DNA of 64,000 nucleotides, taken from Phytophthora colocasiae. Its lineage: Eukaryota; Oomycota; Peronosporomycetes; Peronosporales; Peronosporaceae. Shown in pieces: positions 41,274 through 50,928 of this stretch; position 1 is the stretch's first letter; every line of letters begins with the position of its first letter. The notes under the pieces are model-generated. The model did no database searches and had not been told where the DNA came from. It was given only the letters and a program-made list of their open reading frames with translations. The position numbers and the translations under genes are program-made. Location of the stretch: contig JAGKQI010000096.1 of assembly GCA_018806915.1 (NCBI GenBank), positions 1,736,001-1,800,000 on the forward strand, given 5' to 3'.

Positions 41274-42242
41274 GTACAATTACCAGCTTCTTACGTTTAT
41301 GGCTATGAATGAATTTGGTGAAGGGCTGTAGTGCAGCAATCTTGATTGAAGCCAATGGAGATTGGCACATGGAGAGGGCTATTGCTCATTTCAAGAAATT
41401 GCATCCGACACGCATTGATATGCTACGTGTCATTGTGGTTGATAAGGATCTAAATGAGATTCGCGTTCTGAGTCCAATTTTCTGGAGGCTCGCATTTTGA
41501 TTTGTCATTTTCACGTTATCAAGTATTTGAAGGAGATGCGAGCCAAGCCTGAATTTGGGAAAATTTCGAGTGATGATGCGAGTCAAATAGACGCCGCAAT
41601 CCACAAGATGGTGTATGCAAGTTCTGAAGACGATTATAAGGTCAGTCATAGTTCGTTGGAAGGACTATGCATTCGTATTGGACTACAAGAGTTTTTTTCG
41701 TACGATAGGAACTGGGATACTTACCAAGATCGATGGGTGATGTATCGACGGGCTGGTCTTCCCCACTTCAAGAATCACACTAACAACCGTTTAGAGAGTT
41801 TTTTCGGGAAGCTAAAGGGCTCCGTCGACTCGTCCAAAAGTATGGCTGAATGCATTAAGGCGCTGATAGCTTCGGATAGGCGTGTGCAGAACGAATATCA
41901 GTATCGAGTTTCGCGAATTGGTCAATTTGTCAACAGCAATTACGACGAAGAAATGGCAACTATTCTCAGGTTTACTACACATTTCGTGGCTTCTCAGGTG
42001 GAGACACAGTACGCCCGCGCTCTGGATAAGTCTGATTCGTACTGCTTCAGCGAGCATCCAGATGACGATGGCGTGGTGCTTGTTGGTGGGAAGTTTTCCG
42101 AACACAAGCTTCGGTTGGTTAATTGGCAATGTGATTGTGAATTTGCTATGTCAATGAAGCTTCCTTGTCGTCACGCAATTGCCTACCGAAAAAAGAAGCG
42201 AGTTGGAGGCACGTTGATTCCCTGGAATCGCATTGATGAACG

Positions 42243-42324
42243 GTGCGTTTGAAGATTCCATGATTTTTTCATGATTGTATCTTAGTCCATAATTAATCCA
42301 TGATTTTACTGTTTTATTTTGTAG
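42243..42324 (+). repeat. Intron 2 of MULE copy B with CCATGATT motifs
   Basis: Donor GTGCGT and acceptor TGTAG join IDER to WTSC. It contains CCATGATTTTTTCATGATT and CCATAATTAATCCATGATT, in each case two words with an 11-bp step. Confidence 0.8.
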
Positions 42325-44178
42325 GTGGACTAGCTGCTCTCGAGATCTTATGAAGGTGAAACAATTCTCGTATGAACGCTAATGAAACGACTACTATGGG
42401 TCTTAGACGTCACGATATGCGTTCGCACCACGAACGCTACCGAGAGGCAGTGCGTGCCACACATTTGATCGCCAATGAGATGGCGGATATCGAAGACGAA
42501 GCTGAATTTTCGGAGATGTTGACGTTCGTTCTAAACCAATAGAGAAATATTCGTCAAAAAAAGCGAACATCTCATGGTTCGCCAAGTGAGACGAAAGCGA
42601 GTATCGGGAAGGCCATCAGTAAAGAACGGAGAGAGCAGATCAAGCAAGAGTTTGGTTTGAGTTCAAGTTCTGACGAAGACATGAATTCCGCCTGTGAAAG
42701 TGAGGAAGAGGATGAGCTAAACTCGAGTGATGAATCAAAACCCTCTTCAAAGAGTATCAATATCCGTTTGAATCCCAAGGCTCGAAAGGTTGGGAGACCG
42801 CAAAAAGCGAAGAAAAAGACAGCGGCAGGAGAAAAACAAGACCGGAAATGGTATGAAGCAACAGAAGCAGCACGAAAGACCGCTGGTGAGGTGACCCTGA
42901 AAAGTCTGATGGATAGTCTGGATCGCGATAAACCATCTCTGGCTGAAACGCAGAGACGTTTATCTGGAATCATAGTCAAGTACAGCGAGGCTGAAAAGAA
43001 GAAGCCAAAGTTCAAGCGCATGAAGAATCCTGTATTAATCATGGACCCGTTTTTTTTGCTCCCGCAAAGACTGTTGGATGCATGTATGTCGGCTTTTCCC
43101 TCAAGTAACACCAATGAAACAGCGATTGCAGTTGACGCATCACAAGAGTCCTCGGCGGAGAAGAAGAAAGATGCTCCACAAACAGTTGAAGTTGTGCAAA
43201 TCAAGGATGTCGGGTCGTTTTCACGCCTACAAATTGAGACTTTCAAAAGAGTCCATAACTTGAAAACTTGTGTGCAGTTGGGGTTGGATATGCTCAAGTG
43301 GTTAATAGAAGACGGAATTCCTTCACTGCCTGCCGAATATCATGAATGCGGGGCACAGGTTGCCGACGAGCTCAAGGAGACTTACCCGCACAAGCGCATT
43401 GCAGGACTACCCGACCAGCCCGATTTCGACTATGCAATGCTATACCGAGCAATACCACCGACATGGCTTACTGACGCGTCAATCCGTGCAGTTTGTGCTC
43501 GTCTTATGAAGGATTACCCATCCTGCAGATTTGCCGGGTTGCAAACTGCGACTACCAAGACGAAGCGAACTCGAAACGCAGAAGATTCCGTACTGGACGA
43601 CGCTATACGAGATCGTGTCCTCCAAGAAGTTGGTGAGGCCGGGGTCGACACGGTGTTTTTGCCCCTGAACTTTTTCAGTGCGCACTGGTGCTGCATAGTC
43701 ATTAAGGTGAATTCTAAGCGCATCTACTACTACGATCCGCTAAACCAGACTCTGTACATGAACGCTGCGAAGGCTGTTGCTACGACACTGAAGATTTCAG
43801 GACTGGACAAATACGACGTCATCCCCCAGAACAACCCTATCCAGTTCGATGCGTACAGCTGTGGTGTTTACGTCTGCTGGATGTTCATCCGTCAGGTTGT
43901 TCCAGGGCCACCACTGGATATGAGCGCTAATGCTTTGACGAGGCGTCGTTTCGAGTTATTTTTCTACCTATTGACTGGTCGCCTTCTGCCTGTGGAATCG
44001 ACTAAAGCTGCCCAAGATGACGGGACACAGAAGAAAATTGCTGCGCCATCTCACGACGACGACGTGAAGGAGGGAGAAGACCTGCCTTCCACTCAAGCCG
44101 CTACGTAGAACTCAGGATATTGACAAAGTGGGCTACTTTCACCTTTAGCTTGGTTCTTGCATTATTAATACATGACTT

Positions 44179-44214
44179 TCATGATTTTACCATGATTGAA
44201 CAGGATTAATCATG
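44179..44214 (+). repeat. Subterminal array of the same motif at the right end of copy B
   Basis: TCATGATTttaCCATGATT is followed by gaaCAGGATT and aatCATG, four steps of about 11 bp. Further single motifs lie at 44334-44360 and, at the left end, 40063-40093. Confidence 0.8.
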
Positions 44215-44407
44215 TGTCCGTCACCGCCGCACAAAAATATCTTCGTCGTCCTCGAAGAATCTTCTCAAATCTTCCCCATGTGTTCTCATATCTTCCCCAT
44301 ATGATCATCTTAGTAAATACGAAAGATCAAACCAGGATTAATCATGGACAAAATCATGTAAGATTACGTGACTATAATCCTGGCCTCCAACAGCCGCCTT
44401 GTTTTTA

Positions 44408-44770
44408 AATGTAGAGAGATTATTTTGTGCTGCTTGTGTGTGTAGACTCAGGGTTGTTGTTGGATAGGAGTGGGGCAAGAAGGTGGCAAGTTGTGGACGG
44501 ATATCGTCTTCCACCTAATTATCCTCCATTCAAAACCAAGAGCAATCTGGCAAACTACCAGCAGGGTTGGTGGTGCCAACTGTGGACGAAGGATTGTTTG
44601 CGAAAAAAAACTGTCATGTTTGCTGCATGCTGCAGGTCAATGATGAGCACAATAAATGACTGGCACATAGTGTACTCCGCCAACATGTTTGCTAGAATTA
44701 CTACACACTAACTTACTGTTAGTGCTGTTAGCAAACGTGTTACCCTGTTTGTTGTGGACTTCCTATATAA
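44408..44770. other. Spacer without recognisable gene
   Basis: AT-rich DNA between the MULE and a hAT remnant. I see no coding frame or repeat of note. Confidence 0.45.
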
Positions 44771-45299
44771 CTACAGTACTATAGTAGTATTGTCCTGCGC
44801 AGCCGATGCGTCGCTGTCTTCAGTAGCTTCGTCTTCCACGTCTTCAATCACGCGTCTCACATAGTCCGTAGAGTCCTCCGTATCGAGCAGAGCGAAGTTT
44901 GTATAGAGAAACACTAACTTCTCAACTTTGTCTGCTGTCAAGCGATTGCGGCGTTTAGACCACGCGAAAGCAAAGGCACTCCAAACACGTTCAGCAGCAG
45001 CAGAAGAGGTAGGAACCGTAAAGGGTCTCGTTGCAATTGGAGCCAAGAGCGGGAATTCAGTCACACCATGATCTAGCCAGTATTCCAGTGCATCCATATC
45101 CTTGTAGAGCTCCATTTGGGTTGTAGAGCACGTTGAATGCGTCTAAGTAAGACCGGGCGGGCCTTCTTGGAGGGTGTCGATGGAGAGGGCATCTCAAAGC
45201 ACCTGGTCGCTTTACGAAGGTGACCTCGTTGTTTAAAAAAGTAAACTGAGAGACGAACGAGGGCGGTTGGCGCTTCGATTCGAAGCCTTCGATAGCCAA
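44771..45299 (-). pseudogene. hAT transposase C-terminal remnant
   Basis: The stretch FPLLAPIATRPFTVPTSSAA followed by AERVWSAFAF and LVFLYTNFALL is the hAT dimerisation domain. Upstream, in another frame, SYLDAFNVLYNPNGALQGYG fits the segment before it. Only the last 150 or so residues remain. It is a different hAT lineage from the one at 30.6-33 kb. Confidence 0.7.
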
Positions 45300-45795
45300 C
45301 CGATCATGACCGCCAACGATATCTGAAGCAGCTGGAAAGGGCGGTAGCGCACAACCCGAATCTAGTCGCGACAGAAAGCTTCAACAGAACTGTGGGCTCA
45401 GGATCAGTAAGCGACGGGTAAGCGTCTAACTCCACCAACATGTTAGTAAAAATTTACTACACACTAACTATATACAGGGTCGCCAACTCTACAGTTAGCG
45501 TTAGCGAGAACACTACTGGCACATGCTACGACCAGCGACAAAAAATGTAGAGCTATTCGCCGTTACACAAGAGATGGATACAGGTGTCCTTAGGTTTTTT
45601 TCTAAATTTTTTGAAGATACAAAAATAGATGTTGGCTTGGTTCTGTCCATATCACTTGATTGTTGTATGTGAGGGCGGAATAGGAGTGGGTCTATTTTAA
45701 GAAATTGGTGACTCAGATGGCGAGCTGACTTGTTGCCTTTATAGACAGGTCCACACAGTCCACACTTCGCTATTGTCACGCAACGATACAGCAGC
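45300..45795. other. Intergenic region upstream of the deoxyribosyltransferase-like gene
   Basis: The phrase ATTACTACACACTAACT recurs here (about 45457) and at 44697, a small dispersed repeat. No gene; the promoter of the next gene should lie near 45760. Confidence 0.4.
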
Positions 45796-47214
45796 ATGAC
45801 GACGCCCTCCACGCCAACGTCGCGCCCGAAGCACTCCTTCTGCTTCACCAAGCGCCGGTCCTACACGTCGCCGCATCTCGTGCGCTCCCGTGCCAAGAAC
45901 AACACGCTCTGCGGCGTACCAGGTGAACGCGCCACGGCTGCGCCTAAGACAGAACCAACAGCCAACGCGTCACGCCTGACGCGTAAGACGCAGAGCTTCA
46001 GCGAAGGCTTGGAACCACCAGAGGGCTATGGATGCCCTGATACCGCCGTGTTCCTGGGCGGTTCTTGCAACCCGACGACTTGGCGCCATGACGTCGCGAT
46101 CCCCATGCTCGATGCTGCACATGTGCGCTATTTCAATCCACAGGTGGACGAATGGTTCGAGGAACTCATTCAGATCGAAGCTCAAGCGAAAGAGACTGCT
46201 CAGATTGTGCTCATGGTCGTGGACGGACTTACGCGATCCATTGTTTGCATTAACGAAGCTGTGGAGTACATTTGCAGAGGCAGAAAGGTGATGCTGGTAG
46301 TGGACGACATTGATGAAGGAACGGAGGTGGCAGGTAAAGTGCTGTCCAAGACAGAATTAGCTGATCTCAACGGCGCTCGCCAGTGTCTACGGGATTTGGC
46401 GCACAAGAGAGGCGTGGGTTTGTTCCCGGACGTCGCGGCAGCTATCAATGGATGCATCGCGTGGCTTACGCAGACTGACGCGCCAAAGTCCCGACCCGAC
46501 GTGCCGCGGCTGAGGAAACGCTCCTCAATTGTACTAAATAGCTGGTCTGGCAAGCATCGTCCCCACCGGGTGACATCGCGCTCGCACTCTTCGCGTCTAC
46601 TAAAGTCGAACAGCACAGGCAGCAACAAGAGCGTCACAGATGACAGTGAGCAGAGCAGTGATTCGCCAGGAGTATCGTCGCCATCGCAGTCGATCGTGAA
46701 CCAACTGGGCTGTCAAATGTTCAGCGACTACAACGGCGGCTCCGTTTACCTCGGAGGCAACTTGACAGCGACGTCGTGGAGACAAAAGGTAGCCATCCCG
46801 TTGCTGCGTACAGCCGGCATCCCCGTGTACGTCCCGTTCGCCGACTACTTGCAGTTCGGCTTGTCGTCAGCAGCGGAGAAGCACGTCCAGGCACTGGCTG
46901 AACATTTCCGTGAGATCGAGACTCAGAAGGCCATCGCTGAACTGATCCTGTTTGTTATCCCGAGGAATCTACGCTCTATCGCTGCTATGACGGAGGCTGT
47001 GGAGCTCGTATCCAGCCACCAAGCTTTACTTCTGGTGATCGAACCTGTGGAGGAAGGTTGCATGGTTGAAGACAGTGAAGCCATCACCGGCCGCGAATTC
47101 AAAGACCTCGCTCGAGCACGAGCTTATCTACGTGAAATGGCTGAACGCAATGACGTTGCAGTGTTCGAATCCGTCACAGAAGCTGTCGAGTGCATTGTCG
47201 AGAGGTTAGAATAA
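45796..47214 (+). CDS. Tandem nucleoside 2-deoxyribosyltransferase-like protein
   Basis: 472 residues, two copies of one domain. The first (about 82-225) reads TAVFLGGSCNPTTWRHDVAI, YFNPQVDEWFEELIQIEAQA and INEAVEYI. The second (about 315-470) reads SVYLGGNLTATSWRQKVAIP, YVPFADYL, EIETQKAIAELILFVI and MTEAVELV. This is the Nuc_deoxyri_tr3-like fold, which in enzymes moves deoxyribose between bases. The first copy keeps FNPQ...W and the Glu of IEAQ. The second is more diverged and may be regulatory. A Ser-rich basic linker (235-310) joins them, and the N-terminus is basic. Intact single exon. The substrate is unknown. Confidence 0.75.
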   Translation: MTTPSTPTSRPKHSFCFTKRRSYTSPHLVRSRAKNNTLCGVPGERATAAPKTEPTANASRLTRKTQSFSEGLEPPEGYGCPDTAVFLGGSCNPTTWRHDVAIPMLDAAHVRYFNPQVDEWFEELIQIEAQAKETAQIVLMVVDGLTRSIVCINEAVEYICRGRKVMLVVDDIDEGTEVAGKVLSKTELADLNGARQCLRDLAHKRGVGLFPDVAAAINGCIAWLTQTDAPKSRPDVPRLRKRSSIVLNSWSGKHRPHRVTSRSHSSRLLKSNSTGSNKSVTDDSEQSSDSPGVSSPSQSIVNQLGCQMFSDYNGGSVYLGGNLTATSWRQKVAIPLLRTAGIPVYVPFADYLQFGLSSAAEKHVQALAEHFREIETQKAIAELILFVIPRNLRSIAAMTEAVELVSSHQALLLVIEPVEEGCMVEDSEAITGREFKDLARARAYLREMAERNDVAVFESVTEAVECIVERLE

Positions 47215-47321
47215 TACTATGTAGCCATCTTCTTAAATTGATGTACCCATCGCAAAGGGTACTGTATGATACAGTGTATCATCTTGTAATTCAGTCCCGA
47301 ATCTGCTATATCCTATTCAAC

Positions 47322-47771
47322 ATGAACACTACGACAACCCCCGCTGCCCGTATGGAGCGTAAAGGCATGAGCCCATGGCGAGGAACTGTACGAACTTCCT
47401 ATAGTCTTTATAATATTTTTTTGTAAAGTTGACGGACGTTCTTTTAGAAAAAAGCGGGCTACATTCAGCATCCGGAGCTCTTCATGAAGAAATGCATCGG
47501 ATTTGACGTGTCCATCCGCGTCATCACCGGTGCCAAGTGGAAGGGCGTGTTGCGTGAGGTTCATGACAACGGGGACGTCATCATCCGACCGGCCCAGGAG
47601 CTGCTGTACGACGAGAAGGACGGTGACGAGCTGGACGAGAAGCTGCTGGTCAAGGGCGACATCCTATGGCTGCGACGTCACCTCAAGGACGCGGACAGTG
47701 AAGCAGCAGCTGCACCTGTGATCCAGCCTGAAGCGGAGCTGGAGGAGTCTCCCAGTCCAGCCAAACCGTAA
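47322..47771 (+). CDS. Small two-exon protein of unknown function
   Basis: Exon 1 (47322-47387, ATG, MNTTTTPAARMERKGMSPWR) and exon 2 (47448-47771) join in frame across a 60-bp intron (donor GTACGA, acceptor TTTTAG), giving 129 residues. Exon 2 reads KKAGYIQHPELFMKKCIGFD, VITGAKWKGVLREVHDNGDV and LVKGDILWLRRHL. The beta-rich core with WKGVLREV...GDVIIR resembles small SH3/Tudor-like barrels, but this is only an impression. The C-terminus is acidic and Pro-rich. The donor site is not the most common form, so the upstream exon is the less certain part. Convergent with the tweety-like gene. Confidence 0.6.
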
Positions 47772-47836
47772 GAAGAAGAGAAAAGGAAAGTGGTTAATAC
47801 ATTTGAAACGCAGAAACTACGTAAAAGACTTGGGAG

Positions 47837-49271
47837 TTAGTCCGACGGCAGATACGCGTGCTCCATGTTGTCCTCTTCGTATGTGGACAGGAGCTGGTAG
47901 CGCACGTCCATTCGAATCTCTCGAATGTGCACGCGCTCGTAGACCAGAACGCTCACTACGACGCACACGAACAGGACCAAGCACAGTAGAATCTGGTGCA
48001 CCCACATGGAGAAGAAGCCCAGCATGCCGTACTCACAGTATGCACTTGCTGCGTGCTCGAATGCACTGGAAACGTTCTTGCACGTCTGCGAGGCAGCGAA
48101 CTCGCTCATGAAAGTGTCCACGCTGTGCAGTTGTTTGCCAATCGGATCCAGGAACTCTTTCTTCATCCGCTGGCCGATTTCTCCCTGTTGCGCTGCATGA
48201 CGCTCGAGTTCTTGCTGCAGCGTCGTCACTTCTTGTGCTGTCTGACGAACACTAGCCATCGCATCAGCGAATGGCAGCGACGCATTAACAGGACACTCGA
48301 CGTAGTACTTCGCAACAGGCGTCGTACCAACTAGACCAAGTGTGTTGTTCACTGGAGCAGCACAAAAGTCCGCCGTCAAGATCGTCGCCGACAAGTACGC
48401 ACCGATCAACGTGTGTGAGATAGGTACAACACTCAGAATCACGAGAATCGAGACTCGAAGTGGCGTAACCATGGCCCAACCAACCGACGCGATGGACAAG
48501 AAGCTGGCAAGAGCTACAGCCAAGATCGCTCCGTTGGTGGAGGACTTGAGTACGAAGTAGTTGAATTGCCAGTCCTTGGCGATCTCCGAGTAGTTACTGG
48601 GCAGCAGCGCGTTCGTCACATTAGCCAGTTCCTTGGACGCGTGCACGAGCCTCAGAGCCTCCACTGACATCTTGAAGGCTTCAGCAGGCAACTCACTGTC
48701 ATTGAACGACGTGATTAAACTGTCTGCATTGACACGTAGGTCATTGCTCGTCTGGAGGCTTTGGGTTGTGAATTCTCGAGCGTCTTGGAACTGATTACTA
48801 GTGTTGGTCATGGTATCCAGCACGACGCCGGCACTGTAGTCCACCTGGGCTTCTCCCAGCAGTCCTCCAAGTGCACTAATAGCCAGGAAAGTCAATAGTC
48901 CGACTGCCAGCAGCTCCACAGACGTGGATTCCATCGATGTGCGGCGAACAAAAGCTACAAAACATGAAAAACTCGTCAGATTTAAGCTAAAAAGGGCTCA
49001 ATTCGCAGGTTAATTTACCGCTGCGGATATGCAAGATAGTGCGGCGCACTACAATGACGCAGAGCACGAGGAAGACGACTGCTCCGATACACAATGAGCC
49101 AAATAGGACGTTGTGCAGGAAATCCACGTAGGCTGGGGACTGCAGGTCGAAGCGGTTGGAGGCGGCGCCGAAGCGGTAGAAGGAGTGGAAGAAGGCGGAC
49201 AATTCCTGAGCCACTTGGCGGTGGTAGTCCACAGGCAGGAGGCGCAGGTCGCCATAGGTCGAGGAGCTCAT
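47837..49271 (-). CDS. Tweety-like five-pass membrane protein
   Basis: Two exons, 49271-49019 and 48954-47837, joined across a 64-bp intron (donor GTAAAT, acceptor TTGTAG), encode 456 residues. Five hydrophobic segments: near 52-76 (FGSLCIGAVVFLVLCVIVV), 98-118 (ELLAVGLLTFLAISALGGLL), 225-245, 252-275 (LVILSVVPISHTLIGAYL) and 420-440 (ILLCLVLFVCVVVSVLVY). Large loops between TM2-TM3 and TM4-TM5 carry several N-glycosylation sites (NTS, NVT, NYS, NAS) and paired cysteines. This layout fits the tweety family of anion-channel-like or lipid-binding membrane proteins. Prominins share a similar topology, so the name is tentative. Intact. Confidence 0.6.
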
Positions 49272-49457
49272 GTTGGGACTTTTATTTTTTCAATTTGACT
49301 TGAATTTAGTAAGGAAGGGTGGACTGAAGAAGAATTCGACGTTTTCCCAACGGGATAAATCCCTGCATTTTAGCCAAGATCTTGTCTAACGTAACGGTTG
49401 AAGTGGGAAGATGGCTACATTTTCATGTTGGCATCGAAAAAGTTTAAGCAGAAAAGT

Positions 49458-50676
49458 TTAAGCAGTTTGGTCAATTTCAGCGTCGATGGTTGACTCGGGA
49501 GCTACAAATGGCTCACTGGTGTTGAAAAGACGAGCAGTTGGAGATGGAGGGGATGCAACTTCTTCCACTGCTGGAGTTTCTGCTGCGACTGGCTCGTTAT
49601 GCTCTGCTCGCTTCTGCCAAACAGCCTGAACCTGTAGTAAAAACATTTAGGAACTCTACAAATTACCAATAAAGAGGAGTATTCTACGTACCGTTTTGCC
49701 GTCAGTGAACTCCAGAAGGCATGGTAAATGAGCAAGGTGTGCTTCGAGGAGCTTTGGTACGGATGCTTCAAGTGGCTACAGACAGTAACAGTTAGTTTCT
49801 ACGAACTTTTGCTATTTGACAATTGCAACGTACCATATCACCGTATTTCTGAATAGCGATCATGCCCAATGCATCCAGGAACCGAGCGTAATTGATACGA
49901 CGTTCACCTTTCTTCTTGGCCTTAACGAAGATCAGATCCACGTCCGTTTTGCCAAATGACGAGTTGAGCAGTTCTGGACAATCTCGACACAGTTTGACGA
50001 AGTTTGAGTTATCTGAAAGCAAAAAAAAAAACATTGTCAAGATGTGAAGACTACAGACTTGAAAGGGTGAATACAACGCACCAAGCGTCTTCTCTCCTAC
50101 TCCCTTCGGTCCAGTCCTGCCAAAGCGGCAGTAGTAGTGGAACACAGCCTTTAGAAGTGTGTGTGGGTCATTCGGGTCTCCCTGTAGTTTCTCCTGAACT
50201 GGAGGTGCAGACGTCGGTCTCTCTACAAGAGCAGGAGCTGGAGGTGCAACTGGGGTGGAGTTCGAGCTTGAAATATTGCGAAGAGACCTACGAGAACAGT
50301 TCCACATTAGTATCTAATATTCAGCTAGGTATCAAGCACCAACCACGTACGTTGTCCGTTGTTTAGGGCGGTTCACGTCGTAATTGAGGTTGGTGCGCAT
50401 GGCATTGGACAGGTCATGCACCACACGCTCCGTCAGGTCATTGCAGTCGGCCTCGAAGCGCTTCTTATAGACGCCCGTGTACGATTTCGGGTCGTACAGG
50501 CGGGAGTAAACGTTCGCCTTGCGCGGCGGGGACGGCGCCGGTGCCGGCGTCGACGGTGCCGTCGTGTTCTGAATTGTGTCGAGGGGCGATGGGATCTCCT
50601 CCATCCTCTGCAGCGTCACTGATTGAGTTCGAGAGCTGCTTGTGTGCTGCGCGTGTGTTCGTTTCTGAGGCGCCAT
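49458..50676 (-). CDS. TPPP: p25-alpha / TPPP-family protein, five exons
   Basis: Exons 50676-50350, 50286-50082, 50012-49834, 49775-49692 and 49631-49458 (introns 58-69 bp, donors mostly GTACGT or GTGCGT, acceptors CAG or TAG) give 322 residues. The ATG at 50676 begins MAPQKRTHAQHTSSS. The N-terminal part carries YDPKSYTGVYKKRF, like the TG-x-H/Y-K-x-RF motif at the C-terminus of TPPP and in apicortins. Exons 2-4 hold the p25-alpha core: VFHYYCRFG, NFVKLCRDCPELLN, KTDVDLIFVKAKKKGER and INYARFLDALGMIA. The family binds and bundles microtubules and is linked to flagella. Here the motif order is reversed relative to animal TPPP. Intact. Confidence 0.82.
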
Positions 50677-50928
50677 CGAGATCAACCGGACGGGGCGACT
50701 AAATTAGGGCGTGATCAGACAAAATGGCCGTCCGAGAGGGAGCTATTCTTGAGCGACGTCTACCTGTTTGCTTACCACCGAGAGAGATCGAGGAGCTGTG
50801 TGATGGTCCGACGCGATGCACGACAAGTGGCGGCCTGGCTTTATGGATCTGGAGCTTCCGACCTGGTACCAAGACGATCCTGTACCAAATGGAGTCAAAG
50901 AGGAGATTGTATATTGACGCTGTGAAAC

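Larger units (their letters stand above)
40258..44108 (+). pseudogene. MULE transposase-Ulp1 fusion, decayed by frameshifts
   Basis: The ATG at 40258 opens the acidic N-terminus. Frame changes near 40570 and 40650 break the Cys/His DNA-binding domain (YQRTYICTHGW; CPFRFVVQWN). Intron 1 is 41149-41273 and intron 2 is 42243-42324. One-base losses after GEG (about 41325) and RVL (about 41470) break the catalytic domain (LLVDCSHKTNR, VDKDLNE, ICHFH, NNRLESFFGK). The SWIM finger is intact (CDCEFAMSMKLPCRH). A shift near 42376 and a TAG at 42539 precede a long open Ulp1 part (42657-44108) with AHWCC, YYYDPL, NPIQFDAYSCGVYV and therefore an intact His-Asp-Cys set. The protease half is better preserved than the transposase half. 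Confidence 0.88.
40012..44407 (+). mobile_element. Ulp1-MULE copy B with TIRs and 9-bp target site duplication
   Basis: TTGTTTTTA occurs at 40012-40020 and again at 44399-44407, directly outside the inverted ends. The element itself is 40021-44398 (4,378 bp). Its left end CGAAACCGTTGGAGGCC pairs with the inverse of its right end, GGCGGCTGTTGGAGGCC, and similarity continues through GATTATA. A 9-bp duplication is typical of Mutator-like elements. The interior encodes the same transposase-Ulp1 fusion as copy A, in the forward orientation. Confidence 0.92.
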
